Notes: a model not told the origin generated them from the sequence alone. Positions 51,576 through 60,811 are shown, counted from the first letter of the stretch. The stretch is DNA of 64,000 nt from Desulfosarcina widdelii (GCF_009688965.1 NZ_AP021875.1:1922001-1986000); one strand, 5' to 3'. Made by a program: numbers and translations.

Positions 51576-52862
51576 ATGCCCCAACCGATCGAACTCGACG
51601 ACCTGGAATGCGAATTCAAGGACGAGGTATTGGAAAAGGTACCCGATGCCCTGCTGGACTTGTGCATGACCTGCGGGACCTGCACGGGGGGGTGTCCGGC
51701 GTCGGGGCTGATGGACATGGACCCGCGCAAGCTTCTACGCATGGTCAACCTGGGCATGGACGAGCAGGTGAAAAAATCCAATTGGGCCTGGGTCTGTACC
51801 ATGTGCGCCCGCTGCGTCAATGCCTGCCCCATGAAAATCAACATCCCTAAACTGGTCTACAGCATGCGTGGATCCTGGCCCCGAAATAAACGGCCCAAGG
51901 GCATCCGGGGTTCCTGCGACCAGCACATCCGTGCCGGCAACGCCATGGGTGTTCCCACCGACGACTTCATCTGGACCGTGGAAGACGTGGCCGAAGAGAT
52001 CCGCGAAACCCAGCCCCAGTTCAAGGACATACAGGTTTCCGTGGATCGGGTCGGCGCCCATATGGCCATTAACCAGAATTCCCGCGAACCGGTCACCGAA
52101 CCGGACGAGTTGAGTCCGCTGTGGAAAATCCTGCACCTGGTCGGCGCCGACTGGACCTACCCCTCGGTGATGTGGGCCGGGGAAAACTACTGCCTTTTTC
52201 TGGCCGACGAAGAGGGCTGGCGCTACATCATGGAGGAGTTCGTCGACCACATCGACAATACCCTGGGCTGCAAGCTGGTGGTCAATACCGAGTGAGGTCA
52301 CTCCTACTTTGCGATCCTGGAAGGATTGCGCAAATTCAACATCTCCCACAAGTTCGAATTCACCAGCATCATCTCTCTTTACGCCGGGTGGATCCGTGAC
52401 GGCAAACTGCCGGTCAACAGCGACTGGAACCGGGATCTGAAAATTAAATTTACGGTCCAGGACCCCTGCAACATCGTGCGTAAAACCGAGCGCCAGACCA
52501 TGGCCGATGACCTGCGCTTCGTGATCAAAACCATCGTTGGCGAGGAGAACTTCGTGGATATGGTGCCCTGCGGCGTCAACAACTACTGCTGCGGCGGCGG
52601 CGGCGGAGCGCTCCAGGGCGGTTTCCCAGAAGAACGACGGGCCTACGGCAAAATCAAATTCGACCAGGTCATGGCCACCGGCGCGGATTACGTCATCGCC
52701 CCGTGCCACAACTGTCACAGCCAGATCGAGGATGTGGGACACCACTATGGCGGAAATTACCGCGTGGCCCATATCTGGACCTTCATGTGCCTGGCCATGG
52801 GCATCCTGGGCGAAAACGAACGCAAATATCTGGGACCGGATCTGGCGGATTTCGGGCTGTAA
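51576..52862 (+). CDS. HdrC-HdrB fusion selenoprotein (heterodisulfide reductase-like)
   Basis: 428 residues when the UGA at 52293-52295 is read as selenocysteine (U240); translation stops at the UAA at 52860. Residues 28-90 are an HdrC-like part with two [4Fe-4S] motifs CMTCGTCTGGCP (from Cys 30) and CTMCARCVNACP. The remainder is HdrB-like, with a CCG-type site NTE-U-GHSYFAIL, VPCGVNNYCCGGGGGA and IAPCHNCHSQIEDV. Sec replaces the first CCG cysteine (usually CGH). It likely passes electrons between HdrA and the MetF side, through a noncubane or special cluster. Confidence 0.85.
52293..52295 (+). promoter_or_regulatory. In-frame UGA (selenocysteine codon) in hdrCB
   Basis: Codon 240 is UGA, but the frame continues for 188 more residues with fully typical HdrB sequence, and homologous proteins carry Cys there. 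selB lies in the same window. Confidence 0.85.
52308..52334 (+). promoter_or_regulatory. SECIS-like hairpin of hdrCB
   Basis: Stem TTTGCG-ATCCT pairs with AGGAT-(TG bulge)-CGCAAA around the loop GGA (52319-52321), 11 bp in total. The loop starts 24 nt after the UGA, within the usual bacterial window of about 16-37 nt. Confidence 0.7.
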
Positions 52863-52981
52863 ACGGAGGTCGGAGGTCGGAGGTCGGAGGTTGGAGGTTG
52901 GAGGAGAGAAGTCGGAATTCGGACTTCGGACCTCAGCCTTCCGACTTCTGACCTCGAAACGCTGACATCTGACTTCGGAAT
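52863..52981. repeat. 7-bp-phased intergenic array (hdrCB-hdrA gap)
   Basis: Seventeen units in strict register: ACGGAGG, TCGGAGG ×3, TTGGAGG ×2, AGAGAAG, TCGGAAT..., ending TCCGACT, TCTGACC-type. Fills almost the whole gap before hdrA. First and second halves are roughly inverted. Confidence 0.8.
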
Positions 52982-52996
52982 TGGAGGATACATATA

Positions 52997-55900
52997 ATGG
53001 CGAAGCAAACTATCGGTTCTGTATTGGTCGTCGGCGGCGGCATCGCCGGTATCCAGGCCTCGCTGGACCTGGCCGATTCCGGATACCACGTCGTTCTGGC
53101 TGAACAGCGTCCGGCCATCGGCGGTGTCATGGCCCAGTTGGACAAAACCTTTCCCACCAATGACTGCTCCATGTGCATCATTTCGCCCAAGCTGGTTGAG
53201 GCCGGACGCCACCTGAACATCGACCTGTTCACCATGACCGATGTGCTGTCGGTCGAGGGCGAAGCCGGCAGCTTCACCGCCACCTTACGCCAGCGGCCGC
53301 GCTTCATCGACCTGGAAAAGTGCACGGCCTGCGGCGAATGCAGCAAAGTTTGCCCCATCGACGTGGCCAATGATTTCGACCAGGGCCTGCGCACCCGCAA
53401 GGCCGCCTTCAAACGCTACCCCCAGGCCATGCCCAGCGCCTATGCCATCGAGAAGAAAGGCACGGCGCCCTGCAAGGCCGCCTGCCCGGCGAATCCCAGC
53501 TTCCAGGGCTGTGTGGCCCTTATGGCCCAGGGAAAATACAAGGAGGCCTTCGAGTTGTTTCGCAGCGAACATCCCTTTCCCGGCGTCTGCGGACGGGTCT
53601 GCCACCATCCCTGCGAGACGGCCTGCACCCGGGCCAGGGTAGATGCCCCCGTGTCCATCATGGCCCTGCATCGCTTTCTGGCCGATTGGGCCCGGGAAAA
53701 CGGCGTCCAATTCATCCCCGAAAAAAAATCCCGCCGGTCTGAAAAAGTGGCCGTGGTGGGCAGCGGGCCGGCAGGCCTGGCCTGCGCCTACTTTCTGGCC
53801 ATCGAGGGGTTTGTTGTGACCGTGTTCGAAAAAAGGAAGGTATTGGGCGGCATGCTGACCCTGGGCATTCCCGCCTATCGCCTGCCCCGCGATGTCATCG
53901 ACGACGAAATCGCCGTGCTGCGGGAACTTGGGGTCGATTTCAAAACCGGTGTGGACCTGGGCCATGACGTCACCATCGGCCAGTTGCGCGATCAGGGGTT
54001 CAACGCCTTTTTCATGGCCATCGGTTCCCAGGAGTGCAAGCTGCTGGGCATTGAGGGCGAAGACTACACGGGCGTGTGGCCCGGCGTGGACTACCTGCTG
54101 CGCGTCAATTTGGGCGAAAAGATCGACCTGGGCGACCGCGTGGCGGTAATCGGCGGCGGCAACGTGGCCATGGACGCCGTGCGTACGGCTCTTCGCAATG
54201 GGTCAAAAGCACCCTTTATCATCTACCGCCGCAGCGAGGCCGAGATGCCGGCCAGCACCGAGGAGATCGCTGAATGCCGGGAGGAAGGCATCGAGATCAT
54301 GACCCTGACCAACCCGGTGCGGGTCGTTGCGGAAAAAGGTCGAGTTACGGCCGTCGAATGCATCCGGATGCAATTGGGCGACCCGGACGACTCGGGACGA
54401 CGCCGGCCGGAACCGATCCCCGGCTCGGAATTCACCATCGATGTGGACGCGGTGGTGCCGGCCATCGGCCAGGAATCGGACTGGGCCTGCCTCACCGACG
54501 AGTGCGCCTGCACCCTGAGCGATTGGGGTACCATGAACGTGGACCCGGTTACCCTGCAGTCCGAGGACGCCGACATCTTCGCCGGCGGCGATGCGGTCAG
54601 CGGACCGGCCACCGTCGTGGAGGCCATTGCCGCAGGCAAGCGGGCCGCCGAATCGATCCGGCGGTTACTCAGCGGCGAAGACCTCAAGGAAGGCCGGGAT
54701 GGCGAATGGGCCATGGTGGAGGATGTGGATCTCTCCACGGCCGTGCCCATCAAACGCCAGGCCATGCCCATGGCCGCATCCGATGCACGCCGGGCCACCT
54801 TCGACGAGGTTCAACTGGGCCTGGACGAAGCGATGGTCCGACAGGAGATACAGCGCTGCCTGGCCTGCGGCGTGTGTTCGGAGTGCTACCAGTGCGTATC
54901 GGCCTGCCTGGCCGGAGCGGTTTGTCACGACATGACGGAACAGATCCGGACGGTTGAAGTTGGCGCCGTCATCCTTGCGCCGGGCTTCGCACCCTTCGAT
55001 CCCTCCATTTACGAGGCTTACAGTTACGCCGGACACCCCAACGTGGTCACCAGCCTTGAGTTCGAGCGCATCCTGTCGGCCTCCGGCCCCTACGAGGGCC
55101 ATCTGGTGCGGCCCTCGGACGGCCAGGCGCCCAGGAAAATCGCCTGGCTGCAGTGTGTGGGTTCCCGGGATCTGAACGCCTGCGACAACGGCTACTGCTC
55201 GTCGGTCTGCTGTATGTACGCCAACAAGCAGGCCGTCGTCGCCAAGGAGCACAGCGAGCGCGAACTGGACACGGCCATCTTCCTGATGGACCTGCGCACC
55301 TTCGGCAAGGATTTCGACAGATACGCCAATCGCGCGCATGAGGACCAGGGCGTGCGGCACATCCGCTCGCGCATCCACTCGGTCTTTCCCGCCGAGGGCG
55401 ACCGGCTGCGCATCGTCTATGCCACCGAAGGGGGCAACAGCGTCGAGGAGAATTTCGACATGGTGGTCCTCTCCGTGGGTCTGGCACCCAACCCCGATGC
55501 CGTGGCCCTGGCCGATCGGCTCGGCATCGAACTGAACCATTACCGCCACGCCCGAACCGACTGCCTGACGCCGGTGAACACCAGCCGCGAGGGCGTCTTC
55601 GTTTGCGGCGCCTTCCAGGAACCCAAGGACATCCCGGCTTCGGTGATGGAGGCCTCGGCGGCGGCGGCGGCGGCATCCGGCCTGCTGGTCGATGCCCGCT
55701 GGAGCCTGACCCGCAAACGACAGCTCCCTCCCGAACTGGACGTCTCCGGCCAGGGGCCGCGCATCGGGGTGTTCGTATGCAACTGCGGCATCAACATCGG
55801 CGGCATCGCCGACGTGCCGGCGGTGCGCGACTATGCCGCCGGACTGCCTCACGTGGTTCACGTGGAAGACAACCTGTTCACCTGCAGCCAGGACACCCAG

Positions 55901-57433
55901 GACCATATGAAACAGATCATCAAGGAAAAGGGCATCAACCGGGTGGTGGTGGCGTCCTGCTCTCCCCGAACCCACGAGCCGCTTTTTCAGGAAACCATCC
56001 GGGACGCCGGCTTGAACAAATACCTGTTCGAGATGGCCAACATCCGAGACCAGAACACCTGGGTGCACATGAACAACCCGGACCGTGCCACGGCCAAGGC
56101 CAAGGACCTGCTGCGCATGGCGGTGGCCAAGGCGGCCCATATCGAGCCCCTGCATCAGGTGAGCCTGGCTATCGACAAGACCGCCCTTGTGATCGGCGGC
56201 GGCGTGGCCGGCATGGAAGCGGCCCTGGCTCTGGCCGACCAGGGCGGCGATGTGGTCCTGGTGGAACGATCCACCGAACTGGGCGGCGTGGCCAATCAGC
56301 TCAACGCCACCTGGCAGGGCGAACTCATCGCCCCATATCTGGCAGCCGCCGTCGAACGTGTGAAAACCCATCCACGCATCCGACTTTTTCCGGCTACCCG
56401 GGTTGTCAGAACCGGAGGCAGCATCGGCAATTTCGCTACGACCCTGCAATCGGTCAACGGCAGCCAGGCGGAAACGCAGGTGACCCACGGCGCCACTATC
56501 CTGGCCACGGGGGGCGGTGAATATCGGCCGTATCAGTACCTGTACGGCGAGCATCCCGACGTGCTCACCCATCTGGACATGGACGCGGCCATGGCCCACC
56601 GGGACAAACGCCTGGCCCGGGCCAAAAGTGTGGCCTTTATCCAATGCGTGGGATCCCGGGACGACAAGCGCCCATACTGCAGCAAAATCTGCTGCACCCA
56701 CAGCCTCAAAAGTGCCCTGGCGGTCAAAGCCCTGGCCCCCACGAAAAAGGTGACCATCCTCTACCGCGACATCCGCGCCTACGGCTTCCGGGAGGACCTG
56801 TATAAACAGGCCCGGGAGGCCGGCATCATCTTCATCCGCTACGAACCGGAAGCGCCGCCCCGGGTATCCGCCGATGCCGACAACCGCCTGGTCCTAGACG
56901 TCACCGACCACGTGCTGCGCCTGCCGGTGCGCCTGAGGCCCGACCTGCTGGTGCTGGCAACGGGCATCGTGCCCAATGCCAACCGGGAGCTGTTCGAAAT
57001 GTTCAAGGTGCCGGTCAATGCCGACGGCTTTCTGGTCGAAGCCCACGCCAAGCTGCGGCCGGTGGATTTTTCTTCCGAGGGCATCTTTCTGGCAGGGCTG
57101 GCCCATTACCCCAAGCCCCTGGAGGAAACCATCGCCCAGGCCAGGGCGGCCGCCGCCCGGGCCATGACCCTGCTTTCCCGGGATGCCATCATGGTGGGCG
57201 GGGTTGTCGCCACAGTGGATACCGGCAAGTGCGCCGCCTGTTTGACGTGCCTACGGGCCTGCCCCTACAACATCCCCCGGGTGGACGAACACAGCCACGC
57301 GGTCATCGATCCGGCCATGTGCCACGGCTGCGGCACCTGCGTGGCCGAATGCCCGGGCAAGGCCATCAGCCTGGCCCATTTCACCGATGAGCAGATGATC
57401 GCCAAAATCGAAGCCCTGTTTCTGGCGGCTTGA
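52997..57433 (+). CDS. hdrA: Double HdrA fused to a GltD/NfnB-like NAD(P)H module
   Basis: 1478 residues, about twice a normal HdrA. Layout: HdrA-like FAD start (VLVVGGGIAGIQASLDLADS) and [4Fe-4S] CTACGECSKVCP; then a GltD/NfnB-type module with CKAACPANPSFQGC..., CGRVCHHPCETACTR, VAVVGSGPAGLACAYFLAIE and a second dinucleotide fold VAVIGGGNVAMDAVRTAL; then an HdrA-like C-part (CLACGVCSECYQCVSAC, CVGSRDLNACDNGYCSS). From about residue 925 a second HdrA core: VCNCGINIGG, VASCSPRTHEPLFQETIRDA, VIGGGVAGMEAALALADQGG, CVGSRDDKRPYCSKICC, and ferredoxin motifs CAACLTCLRACP and CHGCGTCVAECP. It is the likely bifurcating core, accepting NAD(P)H and serving HdrCB, MvhD and ferredoxin. Confidence 0.85.
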   Translation: MAKQTIGSVLVVGGGIAGIQASLDLADSGYHVVLAEQRPAIGGVMAQLDKTFPTNDCSMCIISPKLVEAGRHLNIDLFTMTDVLSVEGEAGSFTATLRQRPRFIDLEKCTACGECSKVCPIDVANDFDQGLRTRKAAFKRYPQAMPSAYAIEKKGTAPCKAACPANPSFQGCVALMAQGKYKEAFELFRSEHPFPGVCGRVCHHPCETACTRARVDAPVSIMALHRFLADWARENGVQFIPEKKSRRSEKVAVVGSGPAGLACAYFLAIEGFVVTVFEKRKVLGGMLTLGIPAYRLPRDVIDDEIAVLRELGVDFKTGVDLGHDVTIGQLRDQGFNAFFMAIGSQECKLLGIEGEDYTGVWPGVDYLLRVNLGEKIDLGDRVAVIGGGNVAMDAVRTALRNGSKAPFIIYRRSEAEMPASTEEIAECREEGIEIMTLTNPVRVVAEKGRVTAVECIRMQLGDPDDSGRRRPEPIPGSEFTIDVDAVVPAIGQESDWACLTDECACTLSDWGTMNVDPVTLQSEDADIFAGGDAVSGPATVVEAIAAGKRAAESIRRLLSGEDLKEGRDGEWAMVEDVDLSTAVPIKRQAMPMAASDARRATFDEVQLGLDEAMVRQEIQRCLACGVCSECYQCVSACLAGAVCHDMTEQIRTVEVGAVILAPGFAPFDPSIYEAYSYAGHPNVVTSLEFERILSASGPYEGHLVRPSDGQAPRKIAWLQCVGSRDLNACDNGYCSSVCCMYANKQAVVAKEHSERELDTAIFLMDLRTFGKDFDRYANRAHEDQGVRHIRSRIHSVFPAEGDRLRIVYATEGGNSVEENFDMVVLSVGLAPNPDAVALADRLGIELNHYRHARTDCLTPVNTSREGVFVCGAFQEPKDIPASVMEASAAAAAASGLLVDARWSLTRKRQLPPELDVSGQGPRIGVFVCNCGINIGGIADVPAVRDYAAGLPHVVHVEDNLFTCSQDTQDHMKQIIKEKGINRVVVASCSPRTHEPLFQETIRDAGLNKYLFEMANIRDQNTWVHMNNPDRATAKAKDLLRMAVAKAAHIEPLHQVSLAIDKTALVIGGGVAGMEAALALADQGGDVVLVERSTELGGVANQLNATWQGELIAPYLAAAVERVKTHPRIRLFPATRVVRTGGSIGNFATTLQSVNGSQAETQVTHGATILATGGGEYRPYQYLYGEHPDVLTHLDMDAAMAHRDKRLARAKSVAFIQCVGSRDDKRPYCSKICCTHSLKSALAVKALAPTKKVTILYRDIRAYGFREDLYKQAREAGIIFIRYEPEAPPRVSADADNRLVLDVTDHVLRLPVRLRPDLLVLATGIVPNANRELFEMFKVPVNADGFLVEAHAKLRPVDFSSEGIFLAGLAHYPKPLEETIAQARAAAARAMTLLSRDAIMVGGVVATVDTGKCAACLTCLRACPYNIPRVDEHSHAVIDPAMCHGCGTCVAECPGKAISLAHFTDEQMIAKIEALFLAA

Positions 57434-57503
57434 GTCGGAAGACGGAGGACGGAGGACAGAATTCGGAGGACGGAAAACAGATGACAGAAGGCGGAGGACC
57501 GAC
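57434..57503. repeat. 7-bp-phased array after hdrA (part 1)
   Basis: Ten units in register: GTCGGAA, GACGGAG ×2, GACAGAA, TTCGGAG, GACGGAA, AACAGAT, GACAGAA, GGCGGAG, GACCGAC. Same theme as the array at 52863. Confidence 0.75.
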
Positions 57504-57565
57504 CTTCGAATTAAGGGATTCGGGAATTGGTCGAGCGGCTTCCAGCCGCGACCGCTTTCAAACCG

Positions 57566-57628
57566 GTGAACAGTGATCGGCGATCAGTGAACGGAAAACC
57601 CCAAACCCTGAACCCTGAACCCCAAACC
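57566..57628. repeat. 7-bp-phased array before mvhD (part 2)
   Basis: Nine units: GTGAACA, GTGATCG, GCGATCA, GTGAACG, GAAAACC, CCAAACC, CTGAACC ×2, CCAAACC. Different heptamer theme from part 1, close to the ribosome binding site of mvhD. Confidence 0.75.
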
Positions 57629-57646
57629 GCTAATAATGGAGGAACC

Positions 57647-58060
57647 ATGACCGCTACTGCCGTTACCCCCCAGATCCTGGCCTTCTGCTGCAGGTACTGC
57701 TCCTATGCCGCCGCCGACCTGGCCGGCTCCATGCGCCTGGACTACCCGGACAGCGTCAAGATCGTGCAGGTGCCCTGCACGGGGCGGGTGGACGTGATCC
57801 ACCTGCTCAAGGCTTTTGAAGCCGGCGCCGACGGCATTTACGTGGCCGGCTGACTGGAAGGCGAATGCCATTTCCTGGAAGGAAATCGACGCACACGCAA
57901 AAAGGTTGACTGGATGAGAAAAACGTTGGAAGAAATCGGCATCGACAGCTCACGGGTACAGATGTTCAACCTCTCCTCGGCCATGGCTCCCGAGTTCGCT
58001 CGCATCGCCCGGGAGATGACGGAAACCGTATCCGAATTGGGGCTGCTGACAGATTCATAA
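57647..58060 (+). CDS. mvhD: MvhD-like selenoprotein (delta subunit)
   Basis: ATG 57647 has TAATGGAGGAACC upstream. 137 residues when the UGA at 57851-57853 is read as Sec (U69): CCRYCSYAAADLAGSMRLDY, YVAG-U-LEGECHFLEGNRR, WMRKTLEEIGIDSSRVQMFN. MvhD/FrhD proteins normally have GC.EG.CH here, so Sec replaces a cluster cysteine. It links HdrA to its partner enzyme by a [2Fe-2S] centre. Last enzyme gene of the operon. Confidence 0.9.
57870..57886 (+). promoter_or_regulatory. SECIS-like hairpin of mvhD
   Basis: ATTTCCT/AGGAAAT (7 bp) around a GGA loop (57877-57879). The loop starts 24 nt after the UGA, the same distance and the same apical sequence CCTGGAAGG as in hdrCB (52314-52326). Confidence 0.7.
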
Positions 58061-58079
58061 AAAGTGATAAGGCTTTTTT

Positions 58080-59921
58080 ATGGACGTCTCCCAAGCTCAT
58101 GAACTGACCACGGTACTGGATGCCATGGCCGACGGCATCTACATTGTCAACGACGATCATGTGGTCGAATTTATGAACAAGGCCATGATCCGGGTATTTG
58201 GTGACGGCGTAGGCAAAAAATGCCACCAGGTGATCAACCATACCCCCACCCCCTGCCCCTGGTGCCGGGCCAGGGAGGTCTTCGACAATCGACGCAACGT
58301 CCACGAAGAGGTTTACGTGCCTTTGGTGGACAAAACCTACGATCTGCTGGAGATCCCGATCCACAACAATGACGGCAGCGTCAGCAAGCTGAGCATTTAC
58401 CGGGACATCACCCACCGCAAGGACCAGGAGTACCGGCTCAAATCGTCTCGGGAAAGTTTTCGCAGCCTTTTCGAGCATGTCGCCGTTGGCGTTTACATCA
58501 GCAGCAAGGAGGGCAAGTTCCTGGACGCCAATCCGGCTCTGCTGGACATGCTGGGATATGAGAACAAAAATGAATTTCTCGACCTGGATCTGGCCCGGGA
58601 GATCTATCTCAAGGCCGAGGAGCGGACCCGTTTCCAGCAGATGATCGAAAAAAACGGTCGGGTCATCGACTACGAAGTGGATTTTCGCAAAAAGGACGGC
58701 ACCCCCATCACCGTGCTGCTCACGGCCCACGTGCGCTACGATCCCCAGGGCCAGGTGCTGGGCTACGAAGGCATCTGCGTGGATCAGTCCCAACGCCAGA
58801 AAATGGAACGCGAGCTGAAAAAGGCCCACGATTTTCTCAACAACATCATTCAGAGTTCACCCAATGCCATCATAGGCACCGACATGCGCGGCAACATCAT
58901 CATCTGGAACCAGGGCGCCGAAGAGACCTTAGGATACCGCGCACCTGAAACCATCGGCGCCATGAACGTGGTCGAACTCTATCCCGAAGGCATGGCCCGC
59001 AGAGTGATGCAGATGATGCGAAGCGACGACTACGGCGGGCGGGGAAAGCTGCGTGCCTACCCCATGACCTTCCGGACCAAGGACGGCCGGTCGGTGGAGG
59101 GCAGCCTGTCGGCCAACATCATCTACAACGATGCCGGCCGGGAAATGGCGTCGGTAGGCATCTTCGTGGACCTGGAGGAACAGCTGCACATGGAGCGCAA
59201 GCTGCATAAGACCCAGGAGCAGCTTTTACAATCGGAAAAGCTGGCCGCCATGGGCCGGCTCACCTCCCAGATCGCCCACGAACTCAACAATCCGCTTTAC
59301 GGGATCATGAATACCCTGGAACTGATGAAATCAGAAATTCCGGTGGGCAACAAGCGCCGCAAACTGCTGGACATGAGCCTGTCGGAAACCGTGCGGGTCA
59401 CCGACATGCTGCGCAAGATGCTCTCCTTTTCCAAGCCAGATCAAGAGGAGCGCACCCCGGTGGACATCAACACCATCCTTGACGAAATTCTCCTGCTGCA
59501 CGAAAAGCAGCTGTGGGAGCACTCCATCAAGGTGGCACACCACTTCGCCGAGGGGCTCGGCAAGGTCAACGCCTCCAAGAACCAGCTGCGTCAGGTATTT
59601 TTAAACCTGATCTCCAACGCCCGTGACGCCATGCCCGAGGGCGGGCGACTGACCGTGGCCACCGAGGGCGACGACTATTTCGTGCACGTCACCGTGGCCG
59701 ACAACGGCGTCGGCATTAAAAAAGAGCATCTGGACCTGATCTTCGAGACCTTTTTCACCACCAAAACCGACAGCGTCAAGGGCGTGGGCCTGGGCCTGTC
59801 TGTCTGCTATGGATTCATCAAGGACCACGGCGGCGACATCAAGGTGGACAGCCGGACGGGTGAAGGTACCACCTTTACCATCTCCCTGCCGGTTTGTCGC
59901 CAACCGTTGCCCACCGCATAG
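58080..59921 (+). CDS. PAS-domain sensor histidine kinase
   Basis: 613 residues, no membrane segment. Three PAS-like parts (about residues 5-115, 120-245 and 250-380; e.g. MADGIYIVNDDHVVEFMNKA, VAVGVYISSKEGKFLDANPA, SSPNAIIGTDMRGNIIIWNQ). The kinase core has TSQIAHELNNPLYGIM (phospho-His about residue 399), NQLRQVFLNLISNARDAMPE, DNGVGIKK and GVGLGLSVCYG. 19 nt after mvhD, likely one transcript. Cytoplasmic sensing (redox, ligand or cofactor) is suggested; the receiver at 49664 is the candidate output. Confidence 0.85.
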   Translation: MDVSQAHELTTVLDAMADGIYIVNDDHVVEFMNKAMIRVFGDGVGKKCHQVINHTPTPCPWCRAREVFDNRRNVHEEVYVPLVDKTYDLLEIPIHNNDGSVSKLSIYRDITHRKDQEYRLKSSRESFRSLFEHVAVGVYISSKEGKFLDANPALLDMLGYENKNEFLDLDLAREIYLKAEERTRFQQMIEKNGRVIDYEVDFRKKDGTPITVLLTAHVRYDPQGQVLGYEGICVDQSQRQKMERELKKAHDFLNNIIQSSPNAIIGTDMRGNIIIWNQGAEETLGYRAPETIGAMNVVELYPEGMARRVMQMMRSDDYGGRGKLRAYPMTFRTKDGRSVEGSLSANIIYNDAGREMASVGIFVDLEEQLHMERKLHKTQEQLLQSEKLAAMGRLTSQIAHELNNPLYGIMNTLELMKSEIPVGNKRRKLLDMSLSETVRVTDMLRKMLSFSKPDQEERTPVDINTILDEILLLHEKQLWEHSIKVAHHFAEGLGKVNASKNQLRQVFLNLISNARDAMPEGGRLTVATEGDDYFVHVTVADNGVGIKKEHLDLIFETFFTTKTDSVKGVGLGLSVCYGFIKDHGGDIKVDSRTGEGTTFTISLPVCRQPLPTA

Positions 59922-60068
59922 AACGTTTTCAGAACAGCAGCAGCGTTTCGCCCTTTTCCGGCATGTAAAAATGCCGTTTCTCATCAATGAGATTGCCCCG
60001 GTTATAAAGCAGGATCGCTGCAATCCGATGCCTTTTCGACCTCATGTGAAGTTGATCTATCGGCATGT

Positions 60069-60392
60069 TCATTTCTGGCAGTCGCAACTGATGTTGCCGG
60101 CAATGATTTCCTTCCAGTCATCAAGCACATCGTGCGTCCAGCAGTCGTCGGCCCCAGCAGCTTCGCGCATGGTCAGGGCCAGTATGTAAGCCAGTTCCTT
60201 GACCGTAGCGCCGGCCTCAAGCGCGCCCTTGAAATGCTTCAGCACACAGGGTTTTGAGCGCCCCTTGATGGAAAGGGCAAAACAGATGAACTGATATGTT
60301 TTCTCGTCGATCGTGCGCTTTTGTTCGTACAGCGCGTCCATCTGGTCCAGCATTTCTGCAAATTCCGGAAAAAACTCGGCAAGCATTCGCAT
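60069..60392 (-). CDS. Carboxymuconolactone decarboxylase/AhpD-like small protein
   Basis: About 107 residues from MRMLAEFFPEFAEMLDQMDA (a start further upstream is possible). Contains FALSIKGRSKPCVLKHFKGA and LEAGATVKELAYILALTMRE, the CMD-domain pattern, but with only one of the two AhpD cysteines (CxxxH kept, the first Cys replaced by Ser). Ends CDCQK. Last gene of the arsR operon; a thiol-redox or metalloid-handling helper role is plausible. Confidence 0.7.
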   Translation of the reverse strand: MRMLAEFFPEFAEMLDQMDALYEQKRTIDEKTYQFICFALSIKGRSKPCVLKHFKGALEAGATVKELAYILALTMREAAGADDCWTHDVLDDWKEIIAGNISCDCQK

Positions 60393-60565
60393 AACTATGC
60401 ATCCATTCGTTATATTGCAGCGGCGAATCCGAATCGGATCCGCATGCATCAATCAAAGTAGAAGCCCGAGGGGTAATCGGCAAGCCGGGTACGATTTTCC
60501 GGTTCCATTACGCTTCAAAAAGGTCTGATTCCACCAACCGACACAACATCTCGTATGGCTTCTGA

Positions 60566-60796
60566 TTATTTCATCCATCCGATAACTTCTTCCTTTTTGG
60601 GAATCTTTCCTACCGATTTGACGTCGCCGTCAACCACCACAGCCGGCGTGCCGAAAACCCCATAACCGGCAATTTCCATAACGTCGGTCACTTTTTCGAC
60701 GGTGGCGTCGACGCCGCTTTCGGCAACGGCGTCCATGACAATCTTCTCGGTCTGTTTGCATTTCGGGCATCCCGGCCCCAGTACTTTTATCTCCAT
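60566..60796 (-). CDS. Thioredoxin-like redox-active disulfide protein
   Basis: A 76-residue protein, MEIKVLGPGCPKCKQTEKIV..., with CxxC (Cys 10, 13) in the position of the 'redox-active disulfide protein 2' family, and GTPAVVVDGDVKSVGKIPKK. It probably reduces a disulfide or metalloid for the adjacent permease. Same operon as the permease (43 nt gap). Confidence 0.9.
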   Translation of the reverse strand: MEIKVLGPGCPKCKQTEKIVMDAVAESGVDATVEKVTDVMEIAGYGVFGTPAVVVDGDVKSVGKIPKKEEVIGWMK

Positions 60797-60811
60797 ATCT
60801 TTCTCCTTTCA

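Noticed and set aside
52293..52295. UGA as a nonsense mutation making hdrCB a pseudogene
   Set aside because: The downstream frame is fully preserved, homologous Cys position, hairpin at the right distance, a second UGA gene with the same signal, and selB in the window all favour selenocysteine.
54665..56701. A 678-residue minus-strand frame across hdrA
   Set aside because: Antisense shadow; the opposite strand carries all HdrA and GltD motifs in one continuous frame.
57851..57853. UGA as the true end of a 68-residue protein in mvhD
   Set aside because: The following frame continues with the canonical LEGECHF motif and the same hairpin spacing as in hdrCB.
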